A stretch of 6,886 nt of DNA, taken from positions 1-6,886 of the forward strand of contig CAYRJN010000202.1 in assembly GCA_964424545.1 (NCBI GenBank). Direction: 5' to 3'. This document shows, piece after piece, positions 1 through 6,779 of this stretch (the stretch's first letter is position 1; every line of letters begins with the position of its first letter). This DNA comes from JAUVIB01 sp964424545. Lineage in GTDB: Bacteria > Calditrichota > Calditrichia > Calditrichales > Calditrichaceae. The position numbers and the translations under genes are program-made. The notes below the pieces were generated by a model. That model ran no database searches. It was not told the DNA's origin and was given only the letters and a program-made list of their open reading frames with translations.

Positions 1-167
1 CCGTTAAATTCTTTTTCAATGAAATCCAGACCGTTTTGTATCAATCCTCCGATTAGTTCCGTATGTTTCATGGGTATTTCGTGATTGTATTCGGCCAAAG
101 TTTTGCCTTTTTCCCAAAAAGCAACGCTACATAAATTGTCTGAAGTTTCAATAGCCAACACCAGCAT
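1..167 (-). CDS. tsaB: TsaB, tRNA t6A37 biosynthesis protein (N-terminal 55 residues, cut by window edge)
   Basis: Partial gene; the 3' part runs off the left edge. The translation begins MLVLAIETSDNLCSVAFWEK, which matches the ASKHA-fold N-terminus of TsaB/YeaZ (hydrophobic strand, then E7-T8-S9, then a C-S-V-A strand at 13-16). The family's His-x-Glu-Leu segment follows at residues 35-38. TsaB is a catalytically degenerate paralogue of TsaD. With TsaD and TsaE it forms the cytoplasmic complex that transfers threonylcarbamoyl from threonylcarbamoyl-AMP to A37 of ANN-decoding tRNAs. The ATG at 167 is chosen because the conserved strand starts immediately after it. Only 2 bases separate it from the tsaE stop (TAG, 172-170), so translation is probably coupled; the only ribosome-binding site is a weak GCGGAA inside the end of tsaE. 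Family assignment is strong despite the truncation. Confidence 0.88.
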   Translation of the reverse strand, partial: MLVLAIETSDNLCSVAFWEKGKTLAEYNHEIPMKHTELIGGLIQNGLDFIEKEFN

Positions 168-169
168 AT

Positions 170-595
170 CTATTCCGCTTTATATAATTCGAAATGCCGT
201 AGTCCATCGCTAAACTCAATTTTTATCAAATAATAACGGTCAAGTTTATCTTTAATAAGCTGCGGCCATTCTATAAAAGTAATACCGCTGCCGTAAGCAA
301 TTTCTTTCCAGCCGAGATTTTGCAGTTCCGTTTCGTTTTTCAAACGATAAAAATCAAAATGATTAACGATAACATCGCCCTGATAATGTTGCATAATAGC
401 AAAGGTCGGACTGGTAACATCGTCCGTTATTAGCCAATGACGGCAAATTTTTTGCACCAGAAAAGTTTTGCCCGTTCCCAGATTACCTTCCAGTAAAATG
501 ATATCGCCGTCTTGGAAAAGATTGGCAAGTTCTTTAGCAAATTTCTCCGTATCTTCCGGTAAATGGGCAATGTATGTGCGTAACTTTTCTATCAT
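170..595 (-). CDS. tsaE: TsaE, ATPase of tRNA t6A37 biosynthesis
   Basis: Complete 141-residue protein, close to the usual TsaE/YjeE length of about 140-160. Motifs seen in order: P-loop GNLGTGKT (37-44), switch-like TSPTF (61-65), Walker-B-type HFDFYRL (79-85), and IEWPQ (108-112), the family's typical Glu-Trp-Pro. All key residues are present (K43, T44, D81, E109, W110). TsaE is a small cytoplasmic P-loop ATPase that binds the TsaB-TsaD dimer and drives turnover of the t6A machinery. The next gene, 2 bases downstream, is tsaB, a very common arrangement. The ATG at 595 puts about 14 residues ahead of the conserved E-T-E-x-F-A helix, as in relatives. A strong AAGGAG lies only 2 bases before it, which is short spacing, but no better start is visible. 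Confidence 0.95.
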   Translation of the reverse strand: MIEKLRTYIAHLPEDTEKFAKELANLFQDGDIILLEGNLGTGKTFLVQKICRHWLITDDVTSPTFAIMQHYQGDVIVNHFDFYRLKNETELQNLGWKEIAYGSGITFIEWPQLIKDKLDRYYLIKIEFSDGLRHFELYKAE

Positions 596-597
596 CG

Positions 598-603
598 CTC
601 CTT
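598..603 (-). promoter_or_regulatory. Ribosome-binding site of tsaE (unusually close)
   Basis: On the minus strand an AAGGAG, a near-perfect Shine-Dalgarno core, ends 2 bases before the tsaE ATG. Usual spacing is 5-9 bases. Codon 2 is ATA, so initiation one codon later would have better spacing but a rare start codon. The family alignment does not distinguish the two. Confidence 0.5.
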
Positions 604-660
604 GTAAAAGAGGCTTTTATTATTCCGTCATTTTTATTAAAAAAAATAAGTTAAGAGAAT

Positions 661-689
661 TTTATATCTAATACAAGAAATGATGAAAA
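661..689 (-). promoter_or_regulatory. Possible promoter of tsaE-tsaB
   Basis: Reading the minus strand, TTTTCA (684-689) and TATAAA (661-666) are 17 bases apart, matching sigma-70 -35/-10 boxes at 4/6 and 5/6 positions. The start would fall about 55-60 bases before tsaE. The area is very AT-rich, so chance matches are easy. An alternative pair, TTGTAT/TAACTT (648-676), is weaker. Confidence 0.3.
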
Positions 690-1021
690 AAGCCGAATAA
701 TTTCATTGTGGAATTTTCTTGCGATCATGGGATATTGGAGAAGGGAATTAAGGGGGGTTAGTAAATTACATCTTAAGGTGATGACGGGAGAATCAAATCA
801 AGCGGAGCTTTAGCTTAACCCATGCTCAAGTTTTTATCGCGTTTTGGGTTAAAGATCGATAATACGGTGCGTTTTCGTTAAACGTCGGTTTGAGAGGAGT
901 TCTTAGTCCGATAACACTTTGGGTTTTTGTCGGCGTTTATTAATTTTTTTCTTTCACCGGTTTTAAACATTGAAATAGGAAAAATTATTTACTTTTGTTT
1001 ACAGCATTTAGAAATTACATA

Positions 1022-1774
1022 TCAGATAAATTGTTCGCGGTTTTGCAGTTTATATAAACCCGTTAAAATGCATAAAACGGTTCCGATCGATAGATAAAGG
1101 CGGTTGTAAAACATAATATCTATCCAAATGGCATAGCTTAAATTATCGGGCGTTTTAAAGGGATTTAAAAATAAATTCCAGGGATTGGTATCGAAAAAAC
1201 CGAGGGAAAACCAGGTCGTTATACCAAAAATAATCACAATGGCGGCGGCGCCGTTGCCGTTACGTATGATGGTAGAGAGCATAAAGGCCAGCGCGCCGAT
1301 GAAAGCGATGGGGAACATCAGTTGCAGGGTTAATTCCATAATCGGAACGGGCGCCAATAACCAATAGCTTAAAGCAGCGAATATGACGAGCATAACCCAT
1401 ACGATAAAATAGACAACGATTAAACGCATAAACCACACTTTAAAACGATAATCGGGAATACCGAACAGCGTTTCAATCATGCGTGTATCCAAATCGTTTT
1501 GAATGCCGAAGGCGGCAGGGTAAAAAATCAACAATAGGCCGGAAAAAAGAAGGTAGGAATAGGCTTCGGCGGCGTCGGGATACCAGTTCTCGTCAAAAAG
1601 ATTTGTGGTTATCACGGCGATAAACAATAGAAACGCCGCCAGTAAAAAATAGATAAATTTATTGGCGAAAATTATTTTTACATTATAAATCATAACCTGT
1701 TTTAAAAACCGCGCCGCGTTTACTATTCTGTTTTTAAACGGCTTAACTGTCTTTTGGTCGTTATGATGCCGCAT
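1022..1774 (-). CDS. ABC-2-type transporter permease, six-helix integral membrane protein
   Basis: 250 residues, complete. After a basic cytoplasmic N-terminus with a typical amphipathic stretch (about 20-39), six hydrophobic segments are visible at about 40-59, 73-91, 114-140, 147-168, 175-193 and 226-243. Number, spacing and overall length fit ABC-2 permeases (NatB/DrrB-like), which pair with a separate ATPase to export a substrate across the inner membrane. It has no ATPase motif of its own. The ATG at 1774 lies inside the end of the RND-ABC fusion gene (14-base overlap) and follows a good GGAAAGGA ribosome-binding site with 8-base spacing. The two genes are thus translationally coupled, and the natural ATPase partner is the C-terminal domain of that fusion. 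Substrate unknown. It is the last gene of the operon. Fold and role are fairly sure; the specific subfamily is not. Confidence 0.85.
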   Translation of the reverse strand: MRHHNDQKTVKPFKNRIVNAARFLKQVMIYNVKIIFANKFIYFLLAAFLLFIAVITTNLFDENWYPDAAEAYSYLLFSGLLLIFYPAAFGIQNDLDTRMIETLFGIPDYRFKVWFMRLIVVYFIVWVMLVIFAALSYWLLAPVPIMELTLQLMFPIAFIGALAFMLSTIIRNGNGAAAIVIIFGITTWFSLGFFDTNPWNLFLNPFKTPDNLSYAIWIDIMFYNRLYLSIGTVLCILTGLYKLQNREQFI

Positions 1775-4700
1775 TTTTTTTATCCTTTCCCGATAAAAGC
1801 CATAAATAGGCGTCTTCCAATGTAGACTGTACCTTAAGCGCCGTATCTAACGGTTTCTTTTCGGATAACAAGCGGATTTTGATTTTATGGTTCGTTTTTA
1901 TGTGATGGACGATGTTAAATTTCTTGCGCATTTCATCAAAGCGCTTTTCCTCAATTTCGCATTGCCATACATAATCCTGCGCCAGTTTAACCATATCCAA
2001 AGGTTGTCCCAAATATTTAACGTTACCTTTATTCAAAACGGCTACCCTGTCGCAGGAACTGGCGATATCTTCAATAATATGCGTGGAGAAGATGACTACT
2101 CTGTCGCGGCTTAAATCCACCAACAGATTACGGAAGCGGATACGTTCCCGCGGGTCCAATCCGGCGGTGGGTTCGTCCACGACAAGAATACGTGGCAAAT
2201 GCAGCAGTGTTTGGGCGATGCCGATTCGTTGTTTCATTCCTCCTGAGAAGGAGCCTATTTTATCGTCTTTACGTTCGTACATTCCCACCGCTTTCAGCGC
2301 ATAGATTACGCGTTCCCGTCGTTCGTCGTTATGCGTAATGTTTTTTAGAATGGCCTGATAAGCGAGAAATTCAAAAGCGCTCATATTTTCATAGGTTCCG
2401 AAGTCTTGCGGCAAATACCCGATTAAGCCCTGCAACTCTTCCCGTTTTTCTTTAACGTTAATCCCGTTAATCCGGACGGAGCCGTAACCGGATTCCAAAA
2501 TTCCACAAATAATACGCATCAGGGTTGTTTTCCCTGCGCCGTTCGGGCCGAGTAAACCGAACATACCGTTGCCGATTTCAAGAGAAACGCCGTTTAAGGC
2601 TGTAAAAGGCTCTTTCCTTTTGCCGATCAGGGGTACGTTTTGAATGAAGCGATAATAACGCATTCGCAGCTTTGAAAAACGCCCGCTTAGTCGGTTGATG
2701 TTTATTTTACCTTTTTGCAGCTTTTTGGACGTACGGTGGATGACAAGAGCCGAATACCAAAGAAACGCAATGAGTACCAATAGAGAAATATTTTGCCAGC
2801 GCACATAGAAAATAACGAGATTTATGGCCGGAAAAATCCATAAATATACGTCGGCGGCTCTTCGTAAACGGCTGTTTTCGCCGCTTGAGCAAATTAAGTA
2901 ACGACCGTAAAACCAGACAAAATGAGAAAGGATGAATATCCACAAGTTCGAATTCAGATAAAAATAGACAAAATATATCATAAACAGCAGTAGTAGGCTC
3001 TGCCATAAGGCGTTGGCGATGGGATTTTCCGTTTTTTGAGAAACTTTCTCTCCCTTACGCCATTCGCGTATAAATCGCGATGGGCGTCCGTAAATTTTAT
3101 AGAGATTGCGAATTGTTATGACGATGGGTTCATTCGTAGCTATCAGTTTGCCGGAAGCTCTGCGTAGGCTGTTTTGTATAAAATAAGTAAGGGCGGGAAT
3201 AATGAATAATAAAATAAAAAGATCGGCAAACTGCGCAATAAGACCGTTCACCCGCGTGTAAATCAAATAGGCTCCGCCCAGCAAGACGAAAGCTTGGATC
3301 ATTTTAATGTTCTTATTTAAACCTTTAAGCCAGGAGAGCAGCGTTTCTAATGCGGAATAAACCGTAGGAATATAAACGAGCGTAAATAGGGCGCCGAGCG
3401 ATAATCCCCCGATAACGGTTACGGCAAACGGAGAAGCGATGCCGGTTACATATTCCACCTTTCCGAGTGCAAGCGGAATCATTGCCACGATGGTTGTAAT
3501 AGCCGTAATAAGGATGGGACGCAGCCTTGCTTTTCCGGCGGTCATCAAGGCGCGTGAGCGATTAAAGCCGCGCTTGCGCAAAATTCTTGTGTAATCGATT
3601 AGGATGATACCGTTATTTACCACAATACCCAGTAAAATTAAAAATCCGATCAGAGTATTGGCGTTCAGCAAAGAGTTTCCGCTGAAAATGATCGCCCAAA
3701 AAGAACCGATGGCGGCCAGCGGGATAGTAAACATAATTACAAAAGGGTTGACCAACGATTCGAAAACCGATGCCAGAATCATATAGATGAGAATAAACGC
3801 TACGGCAAGGAGAAAGTAAAAATCGTTTAATTCCGTATCGGCGCCCTCAAATTCAACGGCCACGCTTGTGGGAATCTGCATTTGAGCGATAACGTCTTGT
3901 ACTTGGTTCCTCGCCGTCTCCAAATAGAGTGAGGATTCGTTTATTTCGGAAATAAAGCGGTAACTTATCTCTATCTGTTTTTCCTGATTAACGCGGTTGA
4001 TGCTGCCGCTGCCTCTGCCGTAAATGATTCGGCTAATCTGTTGAAGCGGAAAATAGGCGCCGTCGTTTGATGGGATCGGCAGCTCCTTCAAATCTTCAAT
4101 AGATGTCTTTTGCAGCGATTGGTTTTGAATAATGATTTCATAATCATCGTTTCCCTGTTTAAAATTTACGCCTATGCTTGATTCCTTACGGAAAGCGCTT
4201 AGCTCGCCGGCGATATTGTTTAAAGATATATTATAACTGTTTAGCAGTTTTTTATCGAAAAGAAGATGGATTTCCGGTCGCCCGCGAGAGACATTGACAT
4301 GCGAACGGGAAACGACGGAGAGTTCATCAAGCTGGTATTCGATATCTTCGGCGACACGACGCATTATTTCGAAATCGCTGCCTTTGATAATTATTTTTTC
4401 GCCCTGTGATCCGACGCCGAGCATACTTTCAAATGATAGCATATTTTGCCCACGACTGCCGCTTTGAAAACGGCTGCTGTTTTGGGGCGCTTCAAAGCTC
4501 ACATCGGCCGTTCTGAAGTTGGAAAAACCCGAACTGATTTTTTCTTTTATTTCGGGAAGCGTCAAACCGGCTATTTGTTCATAATTCTCTTTTAATTTAA
4601 TCGTTACCACGGCATCTTCTTCGTAAACCTGGCTGATGATATCCTGTGCCTCTTCAATATCCTGAAGCATTTTCTCAAGCTTTTCAACCGCCTTATCGGT

Positions 4701-6413
4701 TACCTCCAAGGTGGCTCCGGCCGGCATAGTTAAATAAAGTTGAAACTCCGGCGTTTCCTCCGTTTCTTGCCTTCCGACGCTTAAAGATATGGATAAAAGA
4801 AGGCTGATAAAAAAGAGCGTAACCGTCCATAGAACAGTGCGCAGGGGGAATCGCATGGCCGATTTAAGCAGCAAAATATAAACCTGTATAGCTCTGTTTT
4901 GCAATGAAATCGATTGAAAGCGAATGGTCTGCCGCGGATTGCGTTTAAAAAAATAGAAAGTCGCCATGGGTATAAGCGCGAACGCGGTTAACAAGGAAAC
5001 GAATAAGGTTGATACGATAGAAACGCCGATGTTATAACCGAGCGTACGGATCATATAATTATCGGCGAAAATAAAAGGTAGAAAGACAATAACCGTTGTA
5101 AAGGTGGCGGCGAAGATTGAGCGCCAAACTTCCTGAGTTCCTTGTATGACCGCTTCGGTTATATTTTTCTTCATACGAATAAGACGGTAAATATTTTCCA
5201 ATACCACAATACTGTTATCAAGCAGCATGCCTACCGCGAGAGCCATTCCCACGAGAGAAAGACTGTTTAGCGTTATGCCGAAAGCGTAAAAAAAGTTAAA
5301 AGAGGTCAATATTGAAATAGGCATAGCGAGGGCAATTACCAGAACTAAACGGATATTGCTGAGAAAAAACCAAAGAATTAAAATAGCGATAAGCCCGCCA
5401 CTGACCGCCAGGGATTTAATTAAATCAATATTCTTTTCAAGATATTCGGCGTTATTTTGTTGGATAACGATTTCAACATTCTGCGATTTTAATTCCTTAT
5501 TCAGTTTTTCAATCACTTGTTGTGTGTAATGGGCTAAATCGATCAAGTTGACCTTGCCGTCGTAGACCAGCTGAATCGTAACCGTTTCCATACCGTTAAC
5601 TCGACTTATGGAAGTCTCTTCCTGAACATCAAAACGGATTTCAGCCACATCCTTTAACAACACCGGCCCTTTTGTATTAACCACGATATTTTCCAACTGG
5701 GTTACGTCTGTATAGTCGGTGGTTAGATTAACCGCAATGCGCTTTTTATAAGTATTAATATTGCCGAGAAAAGTCTTATCTTCTCTGTTTTTTAAGATAA
5801 GCGCACGAATTTTAGCCGGCGTTATATGATAAGCGCGCGCGGCGTCGTTGTTCAAAATGATTTCCAGCGATTTAAGGCGTCCGCCGAAAACTTCAACGTT
5901 GGCGATTCCGTCGATTGCTTCAAGTTTCGGTTTAACGGTTTTTTCGCATATTCGACGTATCCTATCGCTTCCACCGCCGCCCCGTACCTGAAGATTCATG
6001 AACATATTGCTTAATTGATCCGTATCCACTTTAACGGCCTGCACAAAAAAATCGTTGCCGAGCGTTGCTTTTACGGATTCAATTTTTTCCTGTAGTTTCA
6101 AATAGGCGTATTTTAAGTTTACGCCCGAATTATAGTAAATAATGATACGGCCGGAACTGCGATTGGCAAAGGATTCGATCTTTTCAATGCCGTCCAAAGC
6201 GCCGATGGCGCCTTCGAGCGGAATAACAGCTTGTTTTTCCATAGATTTCGGATCTAAATCTACGGCGCTTCTAACCTGAACAAACAAAAAAGGCAGTTCT
6301 ACGTTTGGCAGCATTTCGACGGATAGATTTCGGTACGATATATACCCGGTTAGGGTTAATCCGATAAAGAGCATGCTAATCAGCACGCGGCGATGTATAA
6401 TAAATTTCAGCAT
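1761..6413 (-). CDS. RND (HAE1/AcrB-like) efflux pump fused to an ABC ATPase with a four-helix insert
   Basis: 1550 residues, complete. Residues 1-1027 are a full-length HAE1-type RND transporter: TM1 (about 8-26) and the L-P-N-V-E-L-P motif (35-41), a periplasmic domain (about 40-330), TM2-6 (about 335-490), TM7 (526-546), a second periplasmic domain (about 547-862), and TM8-12 (865-1022). The TM4 motif is GMLLDNSIVVLEN (395-407). R963 and T970 align with AcrB R971 and T978. Two extra helices follow (about 1036-1053 and 1060-1081). An ABC ATPase then starts with the strand/A-loop IVITIRNLYKIYG (1097-1109). It is interrupted by about 158 residues with four helices (about 1134-1153, 1157-1173, 1189-1204, 1208-1225). 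It resumes at ALNGVSLEI, with Walker A GPNGAGKT (1289-1296), Q-loop Q1336, signature FSGGM (1389-1393), Walker B ILVVDE (1409-1414), D-loop GLD (1418-1420) and H-loop H1445, all intact. The likely role is inner-membrane export with the permease gene that overlaps its 3' end. ATG 6413 gives a canonical RND N-terminus; its ribosome-binding site (GGAAA) is weak. Substrate unknown. Confidence 0.93.
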   Translation of the reverse strand: MLKFIIHRRVLISMLFIGLTLTGYISYRNLSVEMLPNVELPFLFVQVRSAVDLDPKSMEKQAVIPLEGAIGALDGIEKIESFANRSSGRIIIYYNSGVNLKYAYLKLQEKIESVKATLGNDFFVQAVKVDTDQLSNMFMNLQVRGGGGSDRIRRICEKTVKPKLEAIDGIANVEVFGGRLKSLEIILNNDAARAYHITPAKIRALILKNREDKTFLGNINTYKKRIAVNLTTDYTDVTQLENIVVNTKGPVLLKDVAEIRFDVQEETSISRVNGMETVTIQLVYDGKVNLIDLAHYTQQVIEKLNKELKSQNVEIVIQQNNAEYLEKNIDLIKSLAVSGGLIAILILWFFLSNIRLVLVIALAMPISILTSFNFFYAFGITLNSLSLVGMALAVGMLLDNSIVVLENIYRLIRMKKNITEAVIQGTQEVWRSIFAATFTTVIVFLPFIFADNYMIRTLGYNIGVSIVSTLFVSLLTAFALIPMATFYFFKRNPRQTIRFQSISLQNRAIQVYILLLKSAMRFPLRTVLWTVTLFFISLLLSISLSVGRQETEETPEFQLYLTMPAGATLEVTDKAVEKLEKMLQDIEEAQDIISQVYEEDAVVTIKLKENYEQIAGLTLPEIKEKISSGFSNFRTADVSFEAPQNSSRFQSGSRGQNMLSFESMLGVGSQGEKIIIKGSDFEIMRRVAEDIEYQLDELSVVSRSHVNVSRGRPEIHLLFDKKLLNSYNISLNNIAGELSAFRKESSIGVNFKQGNDDYEIIIQNQSLQKTSIEDLKELPIPSNDGAYFPLQQISRIIYGRGSGSINRVNQEKQIEISYRFISEINESSLYLETARNQVQDVIAQMQIPTSVAVEFEGADTELNDFYFLLAVAFILIYMILASVFESLVNPFVIMFTIPLAAIGSFWAIIFSGNSLLNANTLIGFLILLGIVVNNGIILIDYTRILRKRGFNRSRALMTAGKARLRPILITAITTIVAMIPLALGKVEYVTGIASPFAVTVIGGLSLGALFTLVYIPTVYSALETLLSWLKGLNKNIKMIQAFVLLGGAYLIYTRVNGLIAQFADLFILLFIIPALTYFIQNSLRRASGKLIATNEPIVITIRNLYKIYGRPSRFIREWRKGEKVSQKTENPIANALWQSLLLLFMIYFVYFYLNSNLWIFILSHFVWFYGRYLICSSGENSRLRRAADVYLWIFPAINLVIFYVRWQNISLLVLIAFLWYSALVIHRTSKKLQKGKININRLSGRFSKLRMRYYRFIQNVPLIGKRKEPFTALNGVSLEIGNGMFGLLGPNGAGKTTLMRIICGILESGYGSVRINGINVKEKREELQGLIGYLPQDFGTYENMSAFEFLAYQAILKNITHNDERRERVIYALKAVGMYERKDDKIGSFSGGMKQRIGIAQTLLHLPRILVVDEPTAGLDPRERIRFRNLLVDLSRDRVVIFSTHIIEDIASSCDRVAVLNKGNVKYLGQPLDMVKLAQDYVWQCEIEEKRFDEMRKKFNIVHHIKTNHKIKIRLLSEKKPLDTALKVQSTLEDAYLWLLSGKDKKNAAS
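1774..1781 (-). other. A8 homopolymer at the fusion/permease gene junction
   Basis: Eight consecutive A on the coding (minus) strand; the last is the first base of the permease ATG. The permease is in the +1 frame relative to the upstream gene. A transcript or genome with one A fewer would therefore read K-D-K-K straight into M-R-H-H and give a single polypeptide. A run of this length is a possible site of polymerase slippage and also a classic site of sequencing error. Confidence 0.6.
1783..1790 (-). promoter_or_regulatory. Ribosome-binding site of the permease, inside the fusion gene
   Basis: GGAAAGGA on the minus strand, 8 bases before the ATG at 1774. It lies within the last codons of the upstream gene (Ser-Gly-Lys-Asp) and supports separate initiation of the permease. 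Confidence 0.65.
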
Positions 6414-6471
6414 TGGTTTCCGTTAATATATATTTTTTTGTCGCCCAGCTTTAGTAAAAAATGAATACTGA

Positions 6472-6499
6472 TTTATAAACCCTTTTTCAATTCAAACAA
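6472..6499 (-). promoter_or_regulatory. Probable promoter of the RND-ABC / permease operon
   Basis: Minus strand: TTGTTT (6494-6499), 16-base spacer, TATAAA (6472-6477), matching sigma-70 boxes at 4/6 and 5/6. The predicted start is about 50-60 bases before the ATG at 6413. The leader between them contains an AATATATATT palindrome (6425-6434) but no recognisable operator. If the organism uses a different housekeeping consensus (as Bacteroidota do), this call would fail. Confidence 0.4.
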
Positions 6500-6647
6500 G
6501 AGTAAATGGGAGCTAATTTTAATTTATAATATTGGAATTTCAAAAAAAATAACAAATTTCAGACATTTTAAATAATATTTTAAACTCCATTTTTTTAATT
6601 TGTAAATTTTAAATATTTCTTTGTATACGCTCCAATTCAAATTCTCC

Positions 6648-6724
6648 GATTCATCGGAGTATGACAATGGCGAACAGTTTTTTAATAACTCCGCGTCATC
6701 ATCCTTGTCATTTTCCGATTCGTC
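6648..6724. repeat. Imperfect inverted repeat, 20-base arms
   Basis: GATTCATCGGAGTATGACAA on the plus strand (6648-6667) matches GACGAATCGGAAAATGACAA on the minus strand (6724-6705) at 15 of 20 positions, with a 37-base spacer. The left arm also overlaps a near-palindrome, CTCCGAT-TC-ATCGGAG (6644-6659, 7-bp stem). This looks like a degenerate intergenic repeat unit; its wider distribution cannot be judged from this window. Confidence 0.45.
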
Positions 6725-6765
6725 AAAAAATAAAACGTTGACGATTCTACCCCTACTATTTTCAT

Positions 6766-6779
6766 TAATCACTAATCAC
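6766..6779. repeat. Two tandem copies of TAATCAC
   Basis: Perfect 7-base tandem duplication, two units. It is probably a small slippage product or part of the surrounding repeat debris; no function is evident. Confidence 0.4.

Larger units (their letters stand above)
596..1021. other. 426-base intergenic region between the permease and tsaE, no gene seen
   Basis: No ORF here has a convincing start, ribosome-binding site or protein-like composition on either strand. The right part (about 960-1021) is AT-rich trailer of the permease operon; I see no clear hairpin-plus-T terminator. The middle (about 737-960) is less AT-rich. It holds a purine run GGAATTAAGGGGGGTTAG (744-761), an 8-bp perfect inverted repeat TTAACCCA/TGGGTTAA (815-822 and 845-852), and a 9-bp imperfect one (879-887 and 931-939, one G-U pair). 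These could be remnants of a mobile or repeated element or a poorly stable RNA structure; chance is also possible. The left part (596-720) carries the likely tsaE promoter and leader. Confidence 0.6.

Noticed and set aside
468..671. Plus-strand open frame across the tsaE start and leader
   Set aside because: Antisense shadow of tsaE, whose product has all family motifs.
727..813. 28-codon plus-strand frame beginning ATGGGATATTGG
   Set aside because: No Shine-Dalgarno sequence, no recognisable motif, and it coincides with the G-rich intergenic run.
960..1021. Rho-independent terminator for the transporter operon
   Set aside because: The only palindrome near the permease end is a short ACCGGT within AT-rich DNA, without a stable stem followed by a T run on the minus strand.
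1887..2304. Two overlapping plus-strand open frames opposite the ATPase domain
   Set aside because: Antisense shadows; the minus-strand frame encodes intact ABC motifs here.
2707..3006. 99-codon open frame on the minus strand inside the four-helix insert of the fusion gene, in another frame
   Set aside because: The main frame gives a sensible membrane topology through the same bases and is open on both sides, so this is a shadow frame and not evidence of a frameshift.
1761..3302. Separate translation of the ATPase part from an internal ATG (residue M1038 at 3302 or M1251 at 2663)
   Set aside because: Neither ATG has a properly spaced ribosome-binding site (an AAAGG lies about 20 bases before 3302; none precedes 2663). 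M1251 would also lose the first strand and A-loop.
6524..6772. 82-codon open frame on the minus strand directly upstream of the operon
   Set aside because: No ribosome-binding site, low-complexity Ser/Asp/Lys-rich product, overlaps the repeats and an equally open frame on the other strand (6621-6824). It looks like AT-rich repeat DNA.
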